Origin: Bubalus kerabau
Lineage: Eukaryota; Chordata; Mammalia; Artiodactyla; Bovidae
Reading direction: 5' to 3'
Length of the DNA stretch: 64,000 nt
NCBI RefSeq assembly: GCF_029407905.1
Contig: NC_073628.1
Span: 84,254,501 to 84,318,500, forward strand
Positions 45,501-57,679 of the stretch are shown piece by piece. The notes under the pieces are model-generated. The model was not told where the DNA came from and searched no databases. It worked only from the letters and a program-made list of their open reading frames with translations. The position numbers were made by a program, and so were the translations under genes. Each line of letters starts with the position of its first letter. The stretch's first letter is position 1.

Positions 45501-47560
45501 AGGATCTTGTTTTGTTTCAGCCAACAGAATAACTGGGCCCCCATCATCTCTCCTCCAGTTAAAAAATAGTCTTGGATAAACAGCAAGTGCTTTGTCAGAA
45601 GAGTGACCTTTCAGATGGAGCGGGTCTGAATAAAGACCTGCCTTGCCCTCCTTTCCGAGCTGTTCCCAGAACAGCCTCCCTGACACTGCGGGAAGGCAGT
45701 GACAAAGCACCGAGAGCGGGTGAAGACGCCCCTGCCCCGGGAGGTTCGCTCTGTCTCAGTGCCTTTGTCCTGCTCTTGCAGAAGTCTGAGCGAAAAGCAT
45801 TGAGTTGTCCTTGTTTGGAAAAAATGCATTTTTCTTTCTTTTCTTCTTTTGGTCTTTCTAAAAAAGCAGCTTGGGTTTCCCTAGTGATCATTCTTTCCTC
45901 CGCTGGGGAAAAGCCTGTGCTTCTCCCAGGCGGCAGAGCTGAGGCCAGCCAACTTTGTTCATTGTATTCGCCCTGGCAGAGCCCGCCTGTGACGGCAGCT
46001 GGGTGCAGGCCCAGGCAGGTAGGGGCCCCTGGCTCAATAGCTCCGTCCCGAAGCCCTGGTTAGAAACCTGGCTGGGGCCAAAAGCGAAACCTGCCCCTGC
46101 CAAAGGGAGCCGGGAGCCTGGAGGGGAGGAGGGAAGGCCTTTCAAAACCTAGACACCAAGGATCGGAAAAATGAAGCCCAAGGACTTGGCAGGGCAGGTA
46201 GCTCCGGCTAAAAATAAGGATCTGGATTTGAAGACTAACTGTCTTCCTCCTTTAACAAACAAGAAAACTCCCCTAAAAGCCAAAAGCAAAAACACTTTTT
46301 GAGAAAGATCCAAGTAGTGCTGAGTTTAATCTGTACCCCGCTCCTGCCCCTACATGATGTTCCCACATGCTGGGTGGTTCAGAACACCTTTCACAGGGGC
46401 TGTGCCTGGCATGCCGTTTCCTCACCTGTCCTGCAAAAAACCCACAGCAGAGGGTGAGAATCACGCTGAGGGGTGGGGTGGGTGGAGCACCTCCCCCAGA
46501 ACCAACGGCTGCTCTAGGGCTGGAGAACGAGAACAGCCGGTCCTCACCAGCCTCAGCAGGCCCGGACCCCCTGGCTCCTGTGCACCCGAGAAGCGGGCTC
46601 TGGCTCCGTGTTCTCAGGGGGAGTGCTCTGTCCTCCCCACTCCTGGTCAGATTCGAGGGCTGCTCTGCTCCGGGTCTGGAGGGCAGGAGCTGCTCAGGAC
46701 CCAGGGCTCCCGACGGGAGTGTGCAGCTTGGCCTGGCCCTCTCTGAGGGATGTCCACCTCAGTCAGTCAACTCCTAGTGGCATGTTCTAGCCAAAGCCAG
46801 GAAAACCCTGAGCAGTGGCCCAGCTGTTCTCTCCTGGGCAATGGCCTTTGTCTTGTTGCAACCGGAAGCCCAGATTCGGGGAAAAGGGTAGTACCTGGTG
46901 TGGCACACAGGGGTCGGCCCTCACGGCCACTCTCCCTCCTCGACCATCACCCAGAGTCCCTGCCTGACAAGGCTGCCCAGGCCCAGCTGGCCAGGGCAGG
47001 TCCCAGCGAGCACTTCCTAACACCTGCAGGCAGGATCAAGGCCCCACAGGCACACTCGGCCGCCCCAGATGCCTGTGCACCCTCTTTGCCCACACTCAGG
47101 CTCCTCACTGCCCTCTCTGATTCCCCAGGGCCATCTTCTCGTCCCACAACTGCTCCAGCCCCAGGTCTTCGCTCATGCAGGTGCTCTGCCCGCAAAGCTC
47201 TCTGTCCTCCTTTCCTTGATCCACATTTGACCTGTGGCTCCAGCCGACAGTGCTAGAATCTGTGAGCCGGCCCTATCTTCTCCATAAAGCTTAGACCAGC
47301 GACACACCATTCCAGGAAGCCTCCTCCTAGCAGGATAGGTTTTGAGAGCTTCGGGATTCTTTTGGGCTGTACTGTGTCTCCCATCAGAGGGTATGCTTCT
47401 GGAGAACCGTGAGTGTGTCCTCCCATTGCTAGATGCGCCCCAGGCTGGACAGAGTGGAGTACGACACAACCAGCCATGTGACGGATGAGAAAAGTTTATA
47501 GACCCAGCCACACGGCAAGGGCTGAGGCTTTGCTACATCCCACCTCCTAGGAACTACATG
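45501..47560. other. ITPKB intronic stretch without recognised elements
   Basis: About 2 kb of GC-moderate unique sequence. Short open frames occur on both strands but none has family motifs, splice context or codon bias that I can support. Confidence 0.5.
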
Positions 47561-47565
47561 CACGC

Positions 47566-47780
47566 ATGCTAAGTCGCTTCAGTCGTGTCTGATTCTTTGC
47601 AGCCCTATGGACTGTAGCCCGCCAAGCTCCCCTGTCCATGGGATACTCCAGGCAAGAATACCGGAGTGGGTTTCAGTGCCTTCCGCTACGGGATCTTCCT
47701 GACCCAGGGATCGAACCTGCGTCTCCTGTGGCTCCTGCACTGAAGGCAGATTCTTTACCACTGAGCCACTGGGGAAGTCC
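47566..47780 (-). mobile_element. Bov-tA SINE
   Basis: Reverse copy from 'gctaagtcgcttcagtcgtg' through 'caggcaagaataccggagtg' to 'gagccactggggaagtccc'. Confidence 0.92.
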
Positions 47781-48887
47781 CATAGGAGCTGAAACAGACC
47801 TAAACCAGCTCCTACCTCTTTACACTCACATGCTTGAGCTTGGATCTTTCCAGAGACATCTCCAGGGGGCATACTTATGGGGATTTCCTGTCCAATCTGC
47901 CTGGGGTTCACTACACACCTCCAGGCTCCAGCACAGCAGAGCTGGACCCAGGGGCCTTTTCACACGCACTCATCAGGGTCTGGAGGATGTTCTTTCACTC
48001 TGGCTCATGAAGAAAGCACTTCTACCAACAATTCTTTCAGATCCACCCTCCTCCCCTCTTCCTAACTTTACAGGAGCTGGCAATCAAGAGACTTACAATC
48101 TGGCCAAATCAGCCTTTTTTGTTTGTTTGTTTTGTTACCCAGGAATGGAGGTATCCTTCACCCAAAATGGAAATGCTCTGAACACTTCCTACCAGGCAGC
48201 CCCAACAAATGCTCCATCTCTGATTGAGAAGGTCACGGGCTTGGCTCCTCCTTCCTCCTCCCTCCTGGACTTCATCCTCTTAAGAACTAAAAATAATGGA
48301 GCGCTAGAGGAAAGAGGCAAGACGGGGAGGGGGAAGCAGCTGAAAGCATAGGAAATGCTTTGGTGCGCAGGGGCCTAGCCCACCTCTCCCACCAGGAGCC
48401 TGTGGGGCCGCAGAAGCAGAGGCCTGGGGGAGCCAACAATTGCAGGAAGTAGGGAGTGGTCAGGGGGCCGGGGAAGAGCCCTGGGGGTGGGGGTAGCAGC
48501 TTCTAGCAGCTGACTTCCTAATGGACAAAGCTCACAGGACAGAAAGGTTCAGCCTTTCCTCTGGGAAAGGGCACCCGGGGCCCTGCCCAGCTGGTGGGGG
48601 CCGCCCCGCAACACTCAGGTCCCTTCCCTCCCGTCGCCTCATCCACCCCTCCCCAGAGATTTTATTTTTACTTTGGTTAAAATGCAAAAAACAAGGCCAA
48701 GTTGCAGAGGGTGGAAATTTACTGAGGTCTTTACTGGTCAACAGACAATTGGCACTGAAGGCTGAGTACCCCCAGTGCCCCTCCCGGAGCCACTTCCTCA
48801 CAGGGACCAGTCAGGACAACCGCAGCTCCAACAGACCTCCTTCAGCCCAGTCCCTCCTTCTCAGCTTCTGGGATGTAAGGTTGGACA

Positions 48888-49086
48888 GGCAGTGGCAAAA
48901 AGAATCCTCCTGCCGATGCGGGAGACACAGGAGATGCTAGTTCGATCCCTGGGTGGAGAAGATCCCCTGGAGGAGGAAATGGCAACCCACTCCAGTACTC
49001 TTCCCCAGAAAATCCCATGGACAGAGGAGGCTGGGGGGCTACAGTCCATGGGGTTGCAAAGAGTCAGATATGACTGAGCATGCATG
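48888..49086 (+). mobile_element. Bov-tA SINE
   Basis: Forward copy with a diverged head ('ggcagtggcaaaaagaatcc'), then 'gttcgatccctgggtggag' and 'gcaaagagtcagatatgac'. It ends at a CATG repeat. Confidence 0.88.
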
Positions 49087-49099
49087 CATGTGTGCTCGA

Positions 49100-49338
49100 G
49101 TGTTTACTACAGCTAGACACAATGCTAAGTGCTTTGTAAGTATTCTGTATACATAATTCAAGTATCTCAACCTGTCACCTAGGTCTTTTCATTAGCCCAT
49201 TTTACAGATGGGGAAACTGAGAAACAGATTAAGCAACTTGCCCAAGAATGCAACTTGCCCAATTACAAATGGTAACTGGCAAAGCTAAGATTTGAACCCA
49301 GGCAGTCTGGCTTCAGGGTCCAAGCTGTCCATGCCTCT
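49100..49338 (-). repeat. MIR SINE, nearly complete
   Basis: Reverse MIR spanning 'aagtgctttgtaagtattc', 'cccattttacagatgggga', 'aactgagaaacagattaag' and 'gatttgaacccaggcagtct'. It is one of the best preserved MIRs here. It carries a short internal duplication of 'gcaacttgccca'. Confidence 0.85.
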
Positions 49339-49414
49339 GCTAGGCTGCTTCCATCCCTCTGCTAAGCTGCTTCATTGGTCATCTGTAACATGTACCATTA
49401 TAGCCAGATAAACC

Positions 49415-49595
49415 CAGGTTTAGGTCCTGTTATTCCTGGCTGGTGGTATTAGGCAAGTTACCAAACCGCTCTGAGCTTCAGTTTCCTCCTTATTTTTAAA
49501 ATGAGAATACCACCTACCCGGCAGGGTTATTTTCAGGATTAAAGTATCTCTATGCAGTGCCTGCTATAGAAGAAGCCCTCAGTAGAGGTGAGTAC
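49415..49595 (+). repeat. MIR SINE (MIRb-like)
   Basis: Forward MIR: 'attaggcaagttaccaaacc', 'gagcttcagtttcctcctt', 'ggcagggttattttcagga' and 'tgcagtgcctgctatagaag'. It lies 80 bp after an opposite-strand MIR. Confidence 0.75.
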
Positions 49596-50049
49596 TGCAA
49601 ACCTCTCGTGTGTCCGGTCTGGTCTGTAAGCCTCCTGAGGACAGGAGCCCATCCATGGGATGAAGCACACGGAAGGCGGTTCTGATCACCTCCTTCTCTA
49701 CCCCAGCCCTGGCCTTCGGAGGCCACCTTTCCAAGAGGAAAGTGCAGAGGATGAAGGCCACAGACATCAGGCAGTGGGTCCCCAGGAACAGGTCGACTCT
49801 TTCCTTAAGCAGAGACTTCCTGGAAGTCCAGAACTCCCAGGGGCCCTTCTAGGACGGGTATGAGAGGCAGCCTTGCCCAGCAACTACCAGCAGTTCCTCT
49901 ATTTACTGCTGACCCTCCCCTCTCACTACCCCAGTCTTCCCCCAGGGACCCAAGGTGTGAAAGAAGTCACTCTGCCTATTGCCAGGCAACGGGCCCCAGG
50001 CAGCTCTGACAGGTGGCCCATCTGGAAACAGACTTCTTCACCCCATGCT

Positions 50050-50456
50050 TTGTTGTCGTTCAGTTGCTAAGTTGTGTTTGACTCTTTGCAACCCATGGAC
50101 TAAAGCACGCCAGGCTCCCCTGTTCTTCACTATCTCCCAGAGTTTGCTCAGATTCATGTCCATTGAGTCAATGATGCCATCTAACCATCTCATCCTCTGT
50201 TGCCCCCTTCTCCTTTCCGCGTGCTACATCGCTTCAGTCATGTCTGACTCTGTGTGACCCTGTGGACTGTAGCCTATCAGGCTCCTCTGTCCATGGGATT
50301 TCTCCAGGCAAAAACACTGAAGTGGATTGCCATGCCCTCCTCCGGGGATCTTCCCAATCCAGGGATCGCACCCGAGTCTCTGACGTCTGTCTTCTGCATT
50401 GGCAGGCGGGTTCTTTACCATTAGCGCCACCTGGGAAGCCCCTTCTCCTTTCTAGA
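50050..50456 (-). mobile_element. BovB LINE 3' fragment, interrupted
   Basis: Reverse BovB 3' end: 'gttgtcgttcagttgctaag', 'cagattcatgtccattgag' and 'catctaaccatctcatcct'. It is cut at 50217 by a Bov-tA, after which only the duplicated target sequence is left. Confidence 0.85.
50218..50438 (-). mobile_element. Bov-tA SINE nested in BovB
   Basis: Reverse copy from 'gctacatcgcttcagtcatg' to 'gcgccacctgggaag'. A perfect 14-bp target-site duplication, ccccttctcctttc, at 50204-50217 and 50439-50452 proves insertion into the BovB. Confidence 0.95.
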
Positions 50457-51756
50457 AGATGACATTTAAAAGGCCAGGAATCGGAAAGGAAGTTTTCTGC
50501 AAAATGTGGAAGAATGGAGAATGCCCTCTTCTCTTCCTCCAGTGCTCACAAGCACAATAGCGCTGCTTATGGAAACAAGCTTCTCCTGTGTTAACAGCTC
50601 AGAGATTCCCTGTATTTTCTCAAAGATGCTCTGAGACTGAAATCTTCTGGTTATAAACTTAAGAACCTGAGGATCCTACTGTGTACATAGTATTACTAGA
50701 AGAGACAAGAACTCCTCACTCCTCAGCTTGATAAAAGTTTTCTTCTCTAGGGAAGAACATTCACAAATTAAAAACTACTGTTTAAGTAGTTTCTGAGACC
50801 CCAGGAAGCACTTGTAAGGGTGTTGGTCAAAAGGGGATATTCTGGACTGACGCCAAAGTCAGATTTTGGGGGAACTCCCACCGAAGGCATTTCTAACAAG
50901 GAAACTTTTCAGGAAGAGCATGAATACCACATGAGAACAAATCATGTGCAGTATCAAATATTTAGCTATATTTAGAAAATATTTCCAAGCAAGACACATG
51001 GCTGCAATTCATGTTTCTGACAGATGACACTGATTTGCCTGTGGCTGAGCGGCGCTCAGCAAATAGGAAGGCAAGCTTGCAGAGGCTCGGAACCCAACTG
51101 CGGCGGCCCTGCCCAACAGAGCTGAGGCAGAGCTCTGAGTCACCCAGCCTCCCTCTCCCGACTAGGGCTGTTCTGGGTAGAGGCCTGTCTCAGTGAAGCG
51201 GTCATGCATCTGTTCACGTGCAGACTGCTAGAGGCACAGGAAATGGGTTGCCAGAAAGACACACCAGTGAACCCCCAAGTATGAGCAAGACTTGTCAGCT
51301 ATCAGAGTGCAGCTGTCCCCCGGGTCATCCTGACGTCTGTCGGTATGTGTGATTTTCATAAACAGATTGACTCATCGCCCATCCCCATGCCTCTCTGTCA
51401 ACTGGGGCCCTGAGTGCTTACTTAGCACTTTACTGCATAGCAGGAGCCTCCCAGGGCACCTCTCATTCCCTGAGCAGCTCCCAGGGGCCAAGGGGTTCAT
51501 CCAGGCTTGGATCCCAATCAGGGACAGATCTGGGGCTCCTGCCCTAACTCCCATCCCTGGCAGCCCTTGCATCTCTCACATGCCCAACTTCAGGGGGGTC
51601 TCCCACACACCCCACAATTGTTTCCTTCACTTTTCTGCTTTAGGCTACAATGCATTAACATTTATCTCACACTGAAGTATTTTACAGCAGCTCTTGGGAT
51701 GATTAAGTTACACAGGGAACAGATCCTAACACCGCGTTGGGGATCTCCTGTGTGAA
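50457..51756. other. ITPKB intronic stretch without recognised elements
   Basis: 1.3 kb of AT-richer unique sequence. The part 50900-51060 (with 'atatttagctatatttag') stands out as AT-rich and free of repeats. Nothing coding is supported. Confidence 0.45.
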
Positions 51757-51851
51757 GACACGGGCAGTTGGTAATGGACAGGGAAACCTGGTGTGCTGGA
51801 GTCCGTGGGGTCCCAAAGAGTCGGACACGACTGAGCGACTGAACTGAACTG
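51757..51851 (+). mobile_element. BovB LINE, last ~90 bp
   Basis: 'ttggtaatggacagggaaac', 'gtggggtcccaaagagtcgg' and 'gactgagcgactgaactgaa' are the extreme BovB 3' end. This is a short 5'-truncated copy. Confidence 0.85.
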
Positions 51852-53913
51852 GAAGCCGGCTTCTGCCACAGTCTCTCCCAGCTTCTCCCTCAGATGTACA
51901 GAGGAGCTAACCCACAACCCAGCACCAGCACCTGCATATGGATGGTGAAGGGTTTTCTATACAAGGGACAGCCCACCCTCTGCCTCAAAGCTTGAGCTAC
52001 AAAAGTCCCCCTTCTTGCCCACACGGCTTACGGAATGCTTCTGATTCCCTTAGACGTGTTTCCAGCCCCTTCCAACTAAGTCGGGGGAAGTGAAACATTA
52101 TTGAGAGATGCAAGTGGGTTGTCTGGAAAACGTATTCTCAGATGGCAGAAGCTGAGAAACAGGCTTAAGGACCGAGGGTCCTTCCAGCCAGCAGGCCTGA
52201 GCCAAAGCAACCAGAGAGACCCTTGGAAGACTGGCTGCTCCAGACAGACTGGGCTTAGGTCTCGCCAAGTTCTAAGCCTCTGGGCACAGGGAAAAGGCAG
52301 GAGTTGAGAAAGTGCTCTGTCTGCCAATCCATGCCAAGTGCAAACCTCCTTTGCACCGTCCACCTGCCATGTGCCGGGAGCCCAGCAGCTGAGCTGGGAG
52401 CCCGGACTAGGCGTGAGAGCCTCCCTCCAGGGTAAACACAGCCGCAGGGACTCTGTCCCAGAGAGGGAGGCACTCCGGAGTCTCATGGTGACCCCGGCCC
52501 TGTCACAGGCTCTGCCTCCACCCCAGGTCCCTGGGGACAGCCCACATTTGGGAACTGTAACATAACTTCTAGGGAACAGAACCAGCTGGCTCATCTATGC
52601 CCCTCAATTTTCGATGCTATTATTAGGGCACATCTGTCTTCGAGTGAGGTCACCAAGGAAAAACCCAAATGGAGAAAATATTTTCAAGCCGCCGTCATTT
52701 CAATCTTTGGAAAAGGAAGCGAGGCAATACACTGCCAGAGAACCCCAGAATTCACAGTGACCCAAGAGGAAAATGGAAAGTATTTGCCCTGGGAATGCAA
52801 GCAGATGAGCTATTTACAGGGTGCTTGGCCAGCAGGGCGCGGACGGACCGGCAGCTCCTGGGACGGTTTCCTCTTCCCCAACTTCCCAAACCCTTGGCTG
52901 GGGAAGTCAGGCGGCGGAGTTCCCCCTCAGCTCCAAACCAGACCCAGAGGAAAGCCACTGGGCGGCCGGAGGACGCAGGACCGAGCTTCCAGCCAGTGGC
53001 CAGCACACTCGCTTTCTCTGCCAACAATTTGTTTTGTTCGAAACTAGTTGCCAACATTTAAAAATCAGGACATTTCACACAAACATCCAGATTTCCAGCT
53101 TTCTTTGAAATACTGTGCTTCACACCGCGCCACCCCCCGCCCCCCCCAATTGGAGGTGATGACCGTCTGTGGCCTGGAGCTAAACTGCACACCTTGAGAT
53201 GGGCCTTCTGTCACCTGTCACCGGGTGTTCACCTGCATTACCTGCCTGGCCTCCAACAGCATTCAAGCTGAGTTTCTGGATGACAGACGAAGGGGATCAG
53301 GCTCCAAGGATGCCTTAGGACCTCAACTGGTTGTAAGAGCACTACTCACTGCCATGTAACACGGTCAAGTCACCTACCCCCCTAAGTTTCTTCTCCATCT
53401 GCAGACAGTGCACAGGACCACCCTGCCTCTCGGACTGTCGGGAGGATGATGTGGGAGAACAAGGGGAATGCTTTCAACACCTGCCCACCCCACAGGCAAG
53501 GTGAGACATGGCCATTTAGGTCTAAAGGATAAAATAAAACACTCAAAGAAAGGTGCCCTCTCTGATTAGATTAGTAGCCAGGGAGAGGGAGGCAGGAGGT
53601 GGCTCAGTGGTTACTTACGGAAGCTGAAGGAGAACCCAGGACTTCTGAGCCACACAACCAGGCCCAGCCTCCTCAACCAGAGAGGTGGGACATCACTGGG
53701 TCATGGCTGAACAGAACAGGCTCTGATGGGCCTCAAATCAGAGCAGAATTTAGAACTAGGGGTGCCTGGCACTTGGGACCGCCAGTTGTGGCCCAGCCTT
53801 GGGGAGGAGACGCTCACCATGGCATCACCGCAGTGGGTCAGGAGGAATCTTAATGTCTTAGCCACAAAACCTAACACTCAAAATGCTAGGGGAATCCAGA
53901 AAAGTGGGGATGG
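51852..53913. other. ITPKB intronic stretch without recognised elements
   Basis: About 2 kb free of ruminant SINEs. A C-run (53128-53146) is low complexity. 52640-53110 is unusually rich in A/G and AAATATTTTC-type motifs and could be a conserved noncoding block, which cannot be shown from one sequence. Confidence 0.45.
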
Positions 53914-53966
53914 ATATATGTATAGCTGATTCACTTTGCTGTACAGCAGAAACCAATACAACTTTG

Positions 53967-54339
53967 TAAAGCTTTTGAACTGTGGTGTTGGAGAAGACTC
54001 TTCAGAGTCCCATGGACTGCAAGGAGATCCAACCAGTCAATCCTAAAGGAAATCAGTCCTGAATATTCATTGGAAGGGCTGATGCTGAAGCTGAAACTCC
54101 AATACTTTGGCCACCTGATGCGAAGAACTGACTCACTGGAAAAGGCCCTGACGCTGGGAAAGATTGAAGGTGGGAGGAAAAGGGGATGACAGTGGATGAG
54201 ATGATTGGATGGTATCACCAACTCAATGGACATGAGTTTGAGTCAGCTTCGAGAATCGGTGATGGACAGGGAAGCCTGGAGTGCTGCAGTCCGTGGGGTC
54301 ACAAAGAGTTGGACACAACTGAGTGACTGAACTGAAATG
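53967..54339 (+). mobile_element. BovB LINE 3' fragment inside L1
   Basis: About 370 bp of the BovB 3' end, including 'ctccaatactttggccacct', 'gatgcgaagaactgactcac' and 'gactgaactgaaatg'. Its frame keeps traces of the ORF2 C-terminus but has stops. It is truncated at the 5' end. Confidence 0.9.
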
Positions 54340-54366
54340 AAAGCAACTATATTCCAATTAAGTATG

Positions 54367-54579
54367 GGCTTCCCTGGTGGCTCAAACGGTAAAGAATCCA
54401 CCTGCAATGCAGGAAATCTGGGTTCAATCCCTGGGTTGGGAAGATCCCCTGGAGAAGGAAATGGCTACCCACTCCAGTATTTTTGCCTGAAGAATCCATA
54501 GACAGAGAAGCCTGGTGGGCTACAGTCCATGGGATCACAAAAAGTCAGACACGACTCAGTGACTAACACACACATAGAT
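54367..54579 (+). mobile_element. Bov-tA SINE inside L1
   Basis: Forward full-length copy from 'gggcttccctggtggctcaa' to 'ctcagtgactaacacacaca', inserted just before the L1 tail. Confidence 0.93.
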
Positions 54580-54605
54580 ATTCTGATAAAAATTTTTAAA
54601 AAAAG

Positions 54606-56427
54606 AATGCTAGGAGAAACCAGAGGGTCCCATGGCCTCTGAATATTTCCCAGGGCAGTGGCAGGGGCACTTTTAGGTATAGGCCCACACCAGAGCCAAG
54701 CTCCTGCCCAACCTCTCTCTTCCCCTAAATCTGGTGAAAATGAGAATAAAATGATAAACTGGATGGAAGAGGGACAGCTACCAACGGGCTTCTCCTGGAT
54801 AAGAAGAGGTATGAGCGATAAATGCCTTGGTCTCATGTCCACCCTGCAGTCCTCCTGAAGGCGATGCATGAAGCACAGGCTATCTGCAGGGAAGGCTGGG
54901 GAGAGACCAGCTATGAAACGAGAAGAGCAGGGACCACTGGATGGGATCCTGTGGCCAGAGCGCCTATGGCTGGGGGCTGGGGACGCTGAGGTGACCAAGC
55001 CACCCAATCAGGGTGCCTCCCCCAAAGCCAGAGGCTCTCAGAGGCCAGAGCCCAATTGCTCACTGCTCCCAAGACAACCAGCTCCTTCAGAGAGCATCAG
55101 GAAGACAGGAGTCCCACTGTTTGCCCACATACCTCACTGGTTTCCTGGTGGCTGGGGGCTGAAGGGGCTTTGGGCAGAGTTCTGCCCTGACACCCGTTCA
55201 GCAGGCCTGACAGGAACTAATGAGGATCACAAACCACATGGGAGACCTGGGGATCTCCCCACTGGGGAGCTAAGGAGACTCTGGTGCAGATGGTCCAAGG
55301 CCCCTGAGTTTATCTCCCTGACAGCTCTCCCATCCTCATCTGCACCACCCTGTGCTCCTCCCATCTTACCTGGATTAGATGGCCTTCCCTTTCTCCAGGT
55401 GTGCCTTCCCCAATTCCCTCGGCATCTCTTTCTACAATGTAAAGCTTATCTTGTCAATTACAGCAGACCCCTGCCTGCTTTAAACCCTCAACAGCTTCCC
55501 CAAAGTCTTCAGAACACAGACCAAACTCCTTCAGAGGGGCTCTTGAGAGCTCTGGCCCGGCCACACCCCTCCACCCCCTGTGCTGAAGAAGAAAATCTGA
55601 TCTTTCCGCCAAGACACATAATGTGGCTTCATGCTTCTGAGCCTTTTATGCTGCTCCCTCTGGCTGGAGAGCCACCCTCCTGACTTGCCCAGAGAGCTGG
55701 TCTCCATTCTCTCAAACCCTGCTCACTCATCACCTCCTCTCTGCCCTTCCCCAGACCACACGTCCCCTTGTCCAACACATGCAGAAGCTCATCGCTTCCT
55801 TCCCTGGAGAACTGCTCCTCCACACCCTGCATGTTCATTTGCGGCTCCCTTTAGAGTAAAATCAAATTATCTGGTTGTACCATGGGTGTCACTCAAACTA
55901 CAGCGAGCTATCTGTGAGGTCAGCGAACAGCTGAAACCCTAGGCCCTAGCACATGACTTTCCCAGAGTCAAGAAGCAAACAGTGCCCGTTACACTAAAGG
56001 GCTAGTGCCCTCCTGGACTCAGAGGCTGCTTGGGAAGGCAAGAGGGGGACTCCTCCAGAAGCCCCAGTCCTCACTGTGGAGTCTGGCTGAAAGCTGTGAT
56101 TCCTGAAGCAGAAGGAGGAGCTTCACACACACCCAGAAGTCAAGAACCAGAGGCAGCAGCCTCTGAGGCCTTCATGAGGTCCTGCCGCCATGGCCAGCCC
56201 CTCCAGGAGCACCCCTGACCCAGGACCCAGACAGGTCACCCTGAGCAGGCTCCCTGGCCTCTCCCATCCCCATCAGAGGCTGGTCCAGGCTGCACACAAC
56301 TCCCAGAAGGGGTTGGCTTCCTCCCACAGACCCAGGGCACGGATGGCCAGGGACTTGGACACAAAAGGAAGGCAGAGCCCCTAAAGGCACCTTGTGTGAA
56401 CCCTAAACCCTTTAGGAGCCCCTAAGA
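54606..56427. other. ITPKB intronic stretch; part is a probable ancient repeat
   Basis: Unique-looking sequence to about 55290. From about 55300 to 55860, blocks such as 'ctgctccctctggctggaga' and 'aaaccctgctcactcatcac' resemble an old mammalian LINE-derived repeat (possibly L2). A long plus-strand open frame crosses 54868-55683 but shows no protein family signal. Confidence 0.45.
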
Positions 56428-56548
56428 AAATGGTAACCCACTCCAGTGTTCTTGCCTGGAGAATCCCAGGGACGGGGGAGCCTGGTGGGCTGCCGTCAAT
56501 GGGGTCGCACAGAGTCGGACATGACTGAAGCGACTTAGCAGCAGCAGC
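56428..56548 (+). mobile_element. BovA SINE fragment
   Basis: Forward 3' half: 'atggtaacccactccagtgt', 'gtcgcacagagtcggacatg' and 'agcgacttagcagcagcagc'. Confidence 0.85.
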
Positions 56549-56989
56549 AAAGGCGCCTAAAGTTCACCTTGTGAACGCTGGAGCAAGAAGCAGCTCGAGT
56601 TCAGGCCACTCTGTGCAGGTCCCTCACTGCAAAGAATGCCCAGAGGGGAGGGACCTGCCCAGACCACAAGCTCAACAGAGAAGAATCCAGGTTTCTACAA
56701 ACCCAGGTCAAAGCTGGTTCCACAAGTGTGCCACCTCTTTGTCGGCTGTCCTCTCCAGAAGCTTCTATCCTGACTGAGAGCAAACAGTCGTGCTCTGCTC
56801 TCTCCTTGGCCCTGTCTCGACAAAAACAGCCTCCACTCACCTCCCCTGCTTGTGAAATCCAAAATCCCATGATCCCTCCTGCCTATTCCTCCTCGTTTTG
56901 TCCTCTACCACCCAGGACAGTTTGTACCCATTCCAATTCAGCAAGGTACTCCAACCCTTATACTATGACCTAGGTTCAGTGCTGAGTTC

Positions 56990-57300
56990 TTTATGGGGGA
57001 AAAAAAAACTACATTAGAGGGTAGAAAATGTTGGCGATTTTACGGAGGTGCAGATAGGGGCTATAGGAAGTTAGCTTAGTTGGGAATCAGGGGAAATTCA
57101 TTAAGGAAGCTCTACAGGAAAGGTGGCATTTAAGCCACATCCTGGAAGATGAGGATGGTGCAGAGGGCGTGTGTGTGTTTCAGGTAAGATTTCAGCCCTG
57201 GGAAAAACATAAGCAAAACAGAGAAATAAAAGCACATTCAGAACAGCAAGCAGGTTAGCTCACCACCAAGCCCAGGCGAAGGGGGGCAGTTTGCCTCAGA
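56990..57300 (+). repeat. Ancient repeat-like sequence (possibly L2-related)
   Basis: 'ggaagctctacaggaaaggt', 'ggcatttaagccacatcctg' and 'agcacattcagaacagcaag' recall an old interspersed repeat with the usual 'collect-and-compare' wording absent. Subfamily and strand are uncertain. Confidence 0.3.
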
Positions 57301-57534
57301 GGCAAGCAATTAAGAGGGTTAACGGTCTGCTGGGAAATTTACAACAATAATAAAACTGATCAGCTTTTTATTATCACCACAAGCTGGCAATTCTGATTGA
57401 ACATATTCCTAACCTAACATTTTGTCTAATTCCTCCAAGCGTCTTATCTAACTCTAAACAATTGAGCACATGACTGTTTAATTTTTAATAACATATGTAA
57501 GCTTCAAATTCACAGATTTATTACTTATCCTTTA

Positions 57535-57679
57535 CCATCTGAGCCACCAAGCAAGCCCCAAAAATACTGGAGTGGGTAGCCATTCCCTTCTCCAGGGAAT
57601 CGTCCTGATCCAGGGGATCGAACCTGGGTCTTCCACACTGCAGGCAGATTCTTCACTGTCTGAGCCACAAGGGAAGCCC
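57535..57679 (-). mobile_element. Rearranged Bov-tA SINE
   Basis: It contains two copies of the SINE head ('ctgagccaccaagcaagccc' and 'ctgagccacaagggaagccc') around a shortened body. The target-site duplication is attacttatccttta at 57520-57534 and attacttgtccttta at 57680-57694 (14/15), so this odd structure inserted as one unit. Confidence 0.85.

Larger units (their letters stand above)
53914..54600 (+). mobile_element. L1 3' end carrying BovB and Bov-tA insertions
   Basis: L1 pieces 'ctgattcactttgctgtaca' and 'gaaaccaatacaactttgta' (53914-53966), 'aaagcaactatattccaatt' (54340-54363) and an A-rich tail with 'aaaatttttaaaaaaag' (54580-54605) belong to one bovine-type L1 3' terminus. The gaps between them are filled by the BovB and Bov-tA listed below. 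Confidence 0.8.

Noticed and set aside
47638..48351. 237-codon plus-strand open frame
   Set aside because: The first third is Bov-tA SINE sequence read in frame, and the rest has no recognisable protein pattern.
54868..55683. 271-codon plus-strand open frame
   Set aside because: No domain, no signal or splice context, proline/serine-rich translation of GC-rich DNA, and its right half overlaps an ancient repeat. It lies inside an ITPKB intron.
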